Part shown: piece after piece, positions 1-4,735 of the stretch
How positions within the stretch are numbered: position 1 is the first letter of the stretch
Layout: every line of letters starts with the position of its first letter
Origin: Pseudomonadota bacterium
GTDB lineage: Bacteria > Pseudomonadota > Alphaproteobacteria > Rhizobiales > Xanthobacteraceae
Length of the DNA: 8,830 bases
Direction of reading: 5' to 3'
Assembly (NCBI GenBank): GCA_023414975.1
Contig: JAEZMI010000145.1
Location: forward strand, 1-8,830
Notes under the pieces: generated by a model
Told to the model about the DNA's origin: nothing
The model's database searches: none
Seen by the model: the letters and a program-made list of their open reading frames with translations, nothing else
Translations under genes and position numbers: made by a program

Positions 1-552
1 ATCGAGGGCAAGGCGATTCTCGTCGGGCATTCGGTGGGCGGGGCGACCTGCACCTGGCTGGGCGAGGAGATGCCGGAGCGCATCGCCGCCCTGGTCTATC
101 TCACCGGCTTCATGGTGCCGGCCGGCAAGACCGCGCGGGACTTCGTGATGACGCCCGCCTATCTCAAGGACCCCGCCATCGTCGAGACGCAGGGCATGCT
201 GCGCCTCGGCAAGGAGGGGCTCGGCCTCGACCTGACGAAGACCGATCTCATCGCCCGCTCGCTCTATTCGGACTGCTCCGCGCACGACATCGCCCGCGCG
301 CTGCCGAACCTCGTCCGGGTGACGCCCCACGCGCCCTTCGTGCACACATCGTCCACCACACTGCACCGTTTCGGACGCCTTCCGCGGCACTATATCGAGT
401 GCCTCCAGGACCGCGGTTTGCCCCTCTCCGTGCAGCGCGACATGCAGGCGGCCGTCCCCGGCGCGCATGTCCATCAGCTCGACACCGGCCATTCCCCCTT
501 CCTCTCGGCGCCCGAGGATGTCGCCGATATCCTGCTGGAAATCGCCGGCTGA
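1..552 (+). CDS. alpha/beta hydrolase, 3' fragment (5' end outside window)
   Basis: This is the C-terminal part (183 residues visible) of an alpha/beta-fold hydrolase; the start lies left of the window. The nucleophile elbow GHSVGG puts the catalytic Ser at visible residue 11. The acid is probably Asp137 in the segment ECLQDRGLPL, and the His is His164 in DTGHSPFLSAPE, so the full Ser-Asp-His triad is present in family order. The late-acid segment (Y-I-E-C-x-Q-D-R-x-x-P-L) and the GHSPFLSxPE ending resemble the EstC / plant methylesterase / hydroxynitrile-lyase branch. Family members are usually about 230-260 residues, so roughly 60-80 residues are missing, including the oxyanion-loop strand. 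Substrate cannot be told from sequence; a small ester or amide is likely. It ends 120 bp before the ureohydrolase on the same strand, so co-transcription is possible but not shown. Confidence 0.88.
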   Translation: MEGKAILVGHSVGGATCTWLGEEMPERIAALVYLTGFMVPAGKTARDFVMTPAYLKDPAIVETQGMLRLGKEGLGLDLTKTDLIARSLYSDCSAHDIARALPNLVRVTPHAPFVHTSSTTLHRFGRLPRHYIECLQDRGLPLSVQRDMQAAVPGAHVHQLDTGHSPFLSAPEDVADILLEIAG

Positions 553-564
553 ACCGGCGCGCGG

Positions 565-588
565 CGCCCTCGCCTTGGCGGGTTTTGT
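565..588 (+). terminator. possible weak terminator after the alpha/beta hydrolase
   Basis: Just after the hydrolase stop, a C-rich then G-rich segment (CCCTCGCC / TTGGCGGG) is followed by TTTTGT. The pairing is short and needs a bulged T and a small loop, so the hairpin is poor. A separate five-pair hairpin, GCCGG/CCGGC, spans the stop codon at 544-558. Together they could reduce read-through into the ureohydrolase, but neither is a textbook intrinsic terminator. Confidence 0.25.
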
Positions 589-634
589 GGGCCACCCCCC
601 TCCCCTTTGTTGCGTCGCACCGCTAGGCTGCGCG

Positions 635-645
635 CCGGATTCCGG
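635..645. promoter_or_regulatory. short palindrome upstream of the ureohydrolase
   Basis: CCGGA-T-TCCGG is a perfect 5-1-5 dyad centred 33 bp upstream of the ureohydrolase ATG, in the 120-bp gap after the alpha/beta hydrolase. Its position would suit an operator for the ureohydrolase-amidase unit. However, a dyad of this size is not rare in GC-rich DNA, and I see no convincing -35/-10 pair beside it. Confidence 0.25.
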
Positions 646-672
646 TGATCTGGCAACGACAAAGAGGGGAAC

Positions 673-1728
673 ATGTCCGACCAGTCCAAGCTCGAGCAGC
701 TGCGCGCCAAATATGGGTCGATCGGCGGCGGCGTCATTTTCGACCCGACCTTCAAGAAGGTCGCCGAGCTCCAGTTCAAGGGCAGCGACCGCCGCGTCTG
801 GCCGTGGGCGAACGCCGCCACCCTGCTCGACGCGCCCTACCGGCCCGAGCTTCAGGAGCTGCCCGATCTGGGCGGTCTCGACGTCGCCCTGATCGGCGTG
901 CCGATGGATCTTGGCGTCACTAACCGCGCCGGCGCCCGCCTAGGCCCCCGCGCCGTCCGCGCCATCGAGCGCATCGGCCCTTATGAGCATGTGCTGGGCA
1001 TGGTGCCTGCCGCGGAAGTGAAGGTGGCCGACATCGGCGACATGCCCTTCACCAGCCGCTTCAGCCTCGATAGCTGCCATGCGGACATCGAGGCCTTCTA
1101 CAAGAAGGTCGTGGCGGCCGGGGTGATACCGCTCTCGGTCGGCGGCGATCACTCGATCACCGGCTCCATCCTGAAGGCCATCGGGGAGAAGCAGCCGGTC
1201 GGCATGCTGCACATCGATGCCCATTGCGACACGAGCGGCGTCTATGAGGGATCGAAGTTCCACCATGGCGGCCCCTTCCGCAAAGCGGTTCTCGACGGCA
1301 CGCTGGATCCGCAGCGGACCATCCAGATCGGCATTCGTGGCGGGGCTGAGTTCCTGTGGGAGTTCTCCTATGACAGCGGCATGACCGTCATCCATGCCGA
1401 GGATGTGACGGGCATGGGCGTTCCCGCCATCGTCGCGAAGGCCAAGGAAATTCTCGGCACCGGACCGGTCTATGTGTCCTTCGACGTCGACAGCCTCGAT
1501 CCTGCCTTCGCGCCGGGCACGGGCACGCCAGAAATCGGGGGCCTCACTTCGCGCGAGGTCCTGGAAATCCTGCGTGGCCTGAACGGCCTCGACGTCATCG
1601 GCGGCGATGTGGTCGAGGTCGCCCCACAGTATGACAGCACCTCCAACACGGCCCATGCGGCGGCACAGGTCCTTTTCGAGATCTTCTGCATGTCGGTGAC
1701 CGCGCTCAAGGCGCGGCGGGGGGCCTGA
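673..1728 (+). CDS. ureohydrolase (agmatinase / guanidinobutyrase superfamily)
   Basis: This 351-residue cytosolic metalloenzyme should hydrolyse a guanidino compound to an amine plus urea. All dinuclear-metal ligands of the arginase/agmatinase fold are visible: His160 in GGDHS, Asp182/His184/Asp186 in HIDAHCDT, and Asp271/Asp273 in SFDVDSLDP. A conserved Glu315 lies in DVVEVAP. The PAFAPGTGTPEIGGLT stretch (about 278-292) is typical of SpeB and GbuA and not of true arginases. The first 65 or so residues form an N-terminal extension relative to E. coli SpeB (306 aa), including a WPW segment at 43-45. The start is ATG 673, preceded by GAGGGG at 664-669. The stop overlaps the next gene by one base. 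Automated pipelines would probably call this agmatinase. Because its partner is an omega-amidase, I favour 4-guanidinobutanoate as substrate. Agmatine or free guanidine (GdmH-like) remain open. The family call is firm; the substrate is inference. Confidence 0.92.
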   Translation: MSDQSKLEQLRAKYGSIGGGVIFDPTFKKVAELQFKGSDRRVWPWANAATLLDAPYRPELQELPDLGGLDVALIGVPMDLGVTNRAGARLGPRAVRAIERIGPYEHVLGMVPAAEVKVADIGDMPFTSRFSLDSCHADIEAFYKKVVAAGVIPLSVGGDHSITGSILKAIGEKQPVGMLHIDAHCDTSGVYEGSKFHHGGPFRKAVLDGTLDPQRTIQIGIRGGAEFLWEFSYDSGMTVIHAEDVTGMGVPAIVAKAKEILGTGPVYVSFDVDSLDPAFAPGTGTPEIGGLTSREVLEILRGLNGLDVIGGDVVEVAPQYDSTSNTAHAAAQVLFEIFCMSVTALKARRGA

Positions 1729-2534
1729 TGCGGCTTGCCATGCTCCAGACCGCCGGCGACCCACAGAACCGGGTCCCGGCCAATCTCGACCGGCTCGCCG
1801 ACGCCGCGGCCCGCGCCGCCGCCGGAGGCGCCGATCTTTTGCTGGCGCCGGAGATGTTCCTGACCGGCTACAATATCGGGCGCGCCGCGGCTGAGGCCGT
1901 GGCGGAGCCGGCGGACGGACCAAGCGCCACACGCGCGGCGGAGATCGCCCGCGCGTACGACATCGCCCTTTGCTACGGCTACCCCGAGCGGAGCGCGGAC
2001 GGAGCGATTTACAACGCCGCGCTGCTTATCGACCGCAGCGGCCGTCAGTTGCTCAACTTCCGCAAGACGCATCTCTTCGGCGACCTCGACCGCGCGATGT
2101 TCGCGCCCGGTCCAGGTACCGCGGAGGTGGTGGAGGTCGCCGGCATGAAGGTCGGGCTGCTCATCTGCTACGATGTCGAGTTCCCGGAGGCGGTGCGCGC
2201 GCTCGCCCTCAACGGGGCCGACCTCGTTCTCGTGCCGACCGCCAACATGAAGCCCTATGATCCGGTGTCGCTTTTTGTGGTTCCGGCGCGGGCCTTCGAA
2301 AACGAACTCTTCGTCGCCTATGCCAATCGCTGCGGCTCTGAGGGCGAGCTCGACTACATGGGCCTGAGCTGCGTCGGTGACCCCGCCGGCGGCAATCTGG
2401 TTTTGGCCGGCGATGGCGAGGAACTGGTCTTCGCCGATCTTACGCCGGAGTCTCTGGCTCGAGGACGGCGGATGAACACGCACATGCGCGACCGTCTGCC
2501 GGAAACCTATGAGACGCTGTTCGCAGGCCGCTGA
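1728..2534 (+). CDS. carbon-nitrogen hydrolase, DavA-like omega-amidase (candidate 4-guanidinobutanamide or 5-aminopentanamide amidase)
   Basis: This 268-residue nitrilase-superfamily amidase hydrolyses a linear carboxamide to the acid plus ammonia. The Glu-Lys-Cys triad is intact: Glu42 in APEMFLTGYN, Lys113 in FRKTHLFG and Cys147 in GLLICYDVEFPE. Long stretches match what I recall of Pseudomonas putida DavA (delta-aminovaleramidase, 264 aa): PEMFLTGYNIG, YGYPER, DGAIYN, the LDR-MF segment at 120-125, LVPTANM-PYD at 168-178, and YAN-CG-E at 198-205. The length is normal and no signal peptide is visible. The start ATG shares its A with the TGA of the ureohydrolase (TGATG). Upstream there is only a G-run at 1718-1723, so translation probably depends on coupling. 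In DavA the substrate is 5-aminopentanamide from lysine. Beside a ureohydrolase, the arginine analogue 4-guanidinobutanamide is the more attractive substrate. No flavin monooxygenase that would make either amide lies in the window. Confidence 0.9.
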   Translation: MRLAMLQTAGDPQNRVPANLDRLADAAARAAAGGADLLLAPEMFLTGYNIGRAAAEAVAEPADGPSATRAAEIARAYDIALCYGYPERSADGAIYNAALLIDRSGRQLLNFRKTHLFGDLDRAMFAPGPGTAEVVEVAGMKVGLLICYDVEFPEAVRALALNGADLVLVPTANMKPYDPVSLFVVPARAFENELFVAYANRCGSEGELDYMGLSCVGDPAGGNLVLAGDGEELVFADLTPESLARGRRMNTHMRDRLPETYETLFAGR

Positions 2535-2555
2535 TCGCCTGTTCTTGTCAAAATA

Positions 2556-2587
2556 AAAGGGCGCGCCGTGCAGCCGGCGCGCCCTTT
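2556..2587. terminator. bidirectional intrinsic terminator between convergent genes
   Basis: A perfect 12-bp stem (AAAGGGCGCGCC, 2556-2567, with its complement at 2576-2587) encloses the 8-nt loop GTGCAGCC. It sits between the amidase stop (2534) and the stop of the convergent antiporter (2607). On + the stem ends in TTTGTTT. On minus it ends in a T-rich run (TTTTATTTT). It should therefore terminate transcription from both sides. The stem core contains the 8-bp palindrome GGCGCGCC. Confidence 0.9.
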
Positions 2588-2606
2588 GTTTCCTCGGCGG
2601 GGGATA

Positions 2607-3926
2607 TCAGTGCGCCGGCGACTGGCGGCCGGCAACCGGCGCCAGACCTTCGGACTCCACCACGGTGCGGGCGATGAAACGGTTCCGCAGCGGCTTCAGC
2701 ACGAACATCGCGAGGAAGGCCGCCGTAGCGTTCAGCGCGACAGCGATGGCGAACACGGCGTACCAGCCATAGCTCGCGGCAATGATGCTGGCGAAAGGCA
2801 CCAGCAGCGCCGCGGTCCCTTTCGCTGTGTAGAGCATGCCGGCATTGGTCGAGGCGAACTTGGAACCGAACGTGTCGCCGCAGGTCGCCGGGAACAGCGA
2901 GTAGATCTCGCCGAACACGCCGAAGAAACAGGCCGTTGCGACCACGAACACCACCGGGTTCGAGCCGTGATAGACCAGCAGAAGCAGCATGGCGGCCGCC
3001 GTGCCGAAGGCGATGAACATCGTGTTTTCGCGGCCGATGCGGTCCGAGACGTAGCCGAAGATGGGCCGGCCGAATCCGTCGAAGATGCGGTCCAGCGAAA
3101 TAGCGAGCGTCAGCGCCGCCGCCTGAAGGCCGAGAAGGTTCACCGGCATGTCGGCGACGCCGAGATCGTGCGCGATCGGACCGATCTGGGCCGCCGCCAT
3201 CAGGCCACCCGAGGCCACCATGACGAACATCAGATAGAGTAGCCAGAACACGGGCTTGGTGATGGTCTGGGAGGGCTGGTAGTCGATCTTGCTCTGGGGC
3301 AGCGACAGCGCCTTCTTCGGAGCGGCGATCTTGTGAACCGGATGGCGCAGGAACTGGGCGAGCAGGAGAACGATCACGCCCTGTCCGATTCCGAACCAGA
3401 AGAAGGCCGTCTGGTAACCGTGTGATGCGATGGTATTGGCGATCGGCACAACCGTGAGGGCCGCGCCCGCACCGAAGCCGGCTGCCGTCGCGCCCGCGGC
3501 AAGGCCGCGGCGGTAGGGAAACCACTTCAGTGCGTTGCCCACGCAGGTGCCATAGACGGCACCCGCGCCGATGCCCGCGAACACCGCACCGGCATAAAGC
3601 AGCGTGAGCGAGTCAGCATAGGAATTGATCACCCAGGCCAGTCCGATCATCACGCCGCCGAAGGTGACGACCACGCGCGGGCCGTAGCGATCCACGAACC
3701 ATGCCTCAACCGGCACAAGCCAGGTCTCGGTCAGGACGAAGATGGTGAAGGCGGTCTGGATCGCCGCGCGGCTCCAGCCATGAGCCTGGCTGATCGGGTC
3801 GACGAAAAGCGTCCACCCGTATTGAAGATTGGCGATCATGGCCATGCAGAAAATGCCGCAAGCCAGCTGGAACCAGGGCTCCCAGCTACGTGCGGCGGGC
3901 ACGGCTCTCGTCGTATTCGTTTCCAT
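2607..3926 (-). CDS. MFS transporter, oxalate/formate antiporter (OFA) family
   Basis: This 439-residue, 12-span inner-membrane carrier closely resembles OxlT-type oxalate:formate antiporters. Characteristic segments are NLQYGWTLF (33-41), SRAAIQTAFTIFVLTETWL (52-70), VYGTCVGNALKWFP (124-137), LDRIFDGFGRPIFG (278-291), SDRIGRENTMFIAF (294-307) and YTAKGTAALL (366-375). OxlT binds its dicarboxylate through an Arg in helix 8 and Lys355 in helix 11. Here Lys369 of YTAKG and Arg280 or Arg287 are the likely counterparts, which supports an anionic substrate. The ATG at 3926 is chosen over an upstream in-frame start at 4010. It has GAGGAAG six bases before it, and the extra 28 residues would be a charged, non-family extension. 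The gene converges on the amidase across a strong terminator, so it is a separate unit. No formyl-CoA transferase or oxalyl-CoA decarboxylase gene is present, so oxalate is not confirmed; other small carboxylates are possible. Confidence 0.85.
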   Translation of the reverse strand: METNTTRAVPAARSWEPWFQLACGIFCMAMIANLQYGWTLFVDPISQAHGWSRAAIQTAFTIFVLTETWLVPVEAWFVDRYGPRVVVTFGGVMIGLAWVINSYADSLTLLYAGAVFAGIGAGAVYGTCVGNALKWFPYRRGLAAGATAAGFGAGAALTVVPIANTIASHGYQTAFFWFGIGQGVIVLLLAQFLRHPVHKIAAPKKALSLPQSKIDYQPSQTITKPVFWLLYLMFVMVASGGLMAAAQIGPIAHDLGVADMPVNLLGLQAAALTLAISLDRIFDGFGRPIFGYVSDRIGRENTMFIAFGTAAAMLLLLVYHGSNPVVFVVATACFFGVFGEIYSLFPATCGDTFGSKFASTNAGMLYTAKGTAALLVPFASIIAASYGWYAVFAIAVALNATAAFLAMFVLKPLRNRFIARTVVESEGLAPVAGRQSPAH

Positions 3927-3932
3927 TTGAGG

Positions 3933-3939
3933 CTTCCTC
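3933..3939 (-). promoter_or_regulatory. ribosome binding site fixing the OFA antiporter start
   Basis: Read on minus, GAGGAAG ends six bases before the ATG at 3926-3924. This is a near-ideal Shine-Dalgarno position and decides against the longer reading from 4010. The same bases can form a short GAGG-AAG-CCTC hairpin (3929-3939) that might slightly mask the site. Confidence 0.7.
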
Positions 3940-4058
3940 GACCTGTTGGTGCCGCGCGGCTCTTTCGGCCGCTTGAAGCGCGGATGCTGCCCGCATCCCG
4001 AAATATCCACCCGTACGCCCGGTGCTATTCACATCCGAGCTTTCCCAACGTCATCAAC

Positions 4059-4071
4059 TGACCATTGGTCA
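4059..4071. promoter_or_regulatory. candidate operator dyad TGACCA-T-TGGTCA
   Basis: A perfect 6-1-6 inverted repeat is centred about 139 bp upstream of the antiporter ATG. The TGGTC half-site with one or more central bases recalls FadR/GntR-type operators (FadR: TGGTC-N-GACCA), although the arms here are in the opposite orientation. On minus, the left edge also reads TTGACC, a possible -35 box. Regulator unknown. Confidence 0.4.
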
Positions 4072-4079
4072 AGTCTTCG

Positions 4080-4108
4080 ATTGTTTGATCATACGGACGT
4101 CAGACAAT
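4080..4108. promoter_or_regulatory. imperfect inverted repeat ATTGTTTGA / TCAGACAAT
   Basis: The nine-base arms at 4080-4088 and 4100-4108 match at eight of nine positions across an 11-base spacer, giving a 20-base centre-to-centre distance, about two helical turns. This could be two half-sites for a dimeric regulator, or a pair of sites for a tetramer, next to the TGACCA dyad. No protein can be assigned. Confidence 0.3.
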
Positions 4109-4162
4109 TCGAATAATTATCATCTCCTTCGCGGGATTCAATATCTTTCATACCAACGTATG

Positions 4163-4177
4163 TTTACTTAGCGTAAA
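4163..4177. promoter_or_regulatory. dyad TTTAC-N5-GTAAA
   Basis: A perfect 5-5-5 inverted repeat (TTTAC TTAGC GTAAA) sits in the AT-rich island between the antiporter and the microprotein gene. Its size and symmetry suit a helix-turn-helix dimer site. Chance occurrence is more likely here than in GC-rich DNA, so the call is tentative. Confidence 0.25.
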
Positions 4178-4205
4178 ATCCTTCATATTCCAGAGTTATG
4201 ATAGT

Positions 4206-4223
4206 TTTATAATGTTTATAATG
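4206..4223 (+). repeat. tandem 9-bp repeat TTTATAATG x2, containing two TATAAT boxes
   Basis: TTTATAATG occurs twice head to tail, placing perfect sigma-70 -10 hexamers (TATAAT) at 4208-4213 and 4217-4222 on +. No good -35 lies 16-18 bp upstream of either. They may still form an AT-rich, easily melted segment or an extended -10-like promoter reading toward the microprotein gene 234 bp away. The function is not established. Confidence 0.35.
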
Positions 4224-4456
4224 AATATGAACGCCAATACATTATTGAAATGGGGTATTTGTTAAATCCAAGGTCGCTCGCGGCCAGTTGACGATCGACT
4301 TGACCCGGTGGGTGCCGGACGCGCACTTACGTCAGGCCAGCGCGCGATCCGAGCGCGGCCGGCATCTCGTCGGCGGGGAACCGTGCGGGGGCTGGCCGCG
4401 TTCCAGTACCGTGGCCGGTGCTTTGGTCCGGTCGCCACATGATAAGGGGATTATCG

Positions 4457-4600
4457 ATGAGCCGTACCGTGCTCGGCGCCTTGGTGGTCGTTCTGGCCAT
4501 CGTCGCCGCTGTGTTCGCCTATCAGGCCTATGAGCGGGAACAGAATTCGCTTCAGATCGAGGTGGGCCCCAACGGGGTGAAGGTTGATCCGCCAGGCTGA
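4457..4600 (+). CDS. 47-residue single-span membrane microprotein, function unknown
   Basis: The start ATG 4457 is preceded by AAGGGGA at 4444-4450 with six bases spacing, a good ribosome binding site. This is why I prefer it to the longer in-frame reading from 4418. The protein has a short polar start (MSRT), one hydrophobic helix at about residues 5-23 (rich in V, L, A), then AYEREQNS and a short tail ending in PNGVKVDPPG. This suggests an inner-membrane anchor, N-terminus in or out undetermined, with a 20-25 residue soluble tail. I recall similar short hypothetical proteins in Hyphomicrobiales but no described function. It lies between the AT-rich island and a hairpin that precedes the MHS transporter. 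It could be an independent stress or envelope microprotein, or a transporter accessory; neither can be told from sequence. Confidence 0.7.
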   Translation: MSRTVLGALVVVLAIVAAVFAYQAYEREQNSLQIEVGPNGVKVDPPG

Positions 4601-4650
4601 ACGAGCATCTCGACCGCGACGAAAGTAGCACGTCCATCGGCTGCACAGCG

Positions 4651-4683
4651 GGGATAGGTGGTCTAAAAGGGCCACCTGATCCC
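4651..4683 (+). terminator. 11-bp hairpin between microprotein gene and MHS transporter
   Basis: GGGAT-AGGTGG (4651-4661) pairs with CCACCT (4672-4677) and ATCCC (4679-4683). Only one bulged G (4678) interrupts the stem, and the loop is 10 nt (TCTAAAAGGG). It begins 50 bases after the microprotein stop and ends 52 bases before the transporter ATG. No T-run follows, so it is not a standard intrinsic terminator. A terminator, an mRNA stabiliser for the microprotein transcript, or an operator dyad for the transporter are all possible. Confidence 0.45.
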
Positions 4684-4735
4684 TACCCGGCGGAGACCCA
4701 AGGTCTTGCCGTGCGCTCCCGGAGCCCCGCAGCCA

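Larger units (their letters stand above)
3927..4456. other. 530-bp region without a recognised gene, containing an AT-rich island
   Basis: This lies between the divergent antiporter (minus) and microprotein (+) genes. Bases 3927-4050 are GC-rich antiporter leader on the minus side. From about 4060 to 4265 the composition drops sharply: by my count 40%, 32% and 23% GC in the three 60-base blocks 4081-4260, then an abrupt return to GC-rich DNA near 4270. The AT-rich part holds several dyads and a tandem repeat, listed separately. I found no open reading frame there with a plausible ribosome binding site. From 4270 to 4456 the DNA is GC-rich again, with TTGACG (4288-4293) and TTGACC (4300-4305) as possible -35 boxes but no good -10 at proper spacing. 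The likely role is promoter and operator DNA for the two divergent genes; a decayed or acquired segment is the alternative. Confidence 0.6.

Noticed and set aside
553..672. Possible guanidine-type riboswitch before the ureohydrolase
   Set aside because: I looked for conserved ykkC-type motifs because the enzyme could act on guanidine. The 120-bp gap shows none and is too short for a full aptamer plus expression platform.
940..2483. Two long minus frames (940-1932 and 1470-2483) opposite the ureohydrolase and amidase
   Set aside because: Both are antisense to genes with complete catalytic motifs, and their translations show no recognisable domain.
4288..4533. 81-codon plus frame overlapping the microprotein gene
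   Set aside because: No ribosome binding site, an Arg-rich shadow-like product, and it overlaps the better-supported 47-residue gene in another frame.
4706..4735. TTG start for the MHS transporter, ten residues longer
   Set aside because: The extra residues (MPCAPGAPQP) are not family-like, and the ATG at 4736 gives the usual distance to helix 1.
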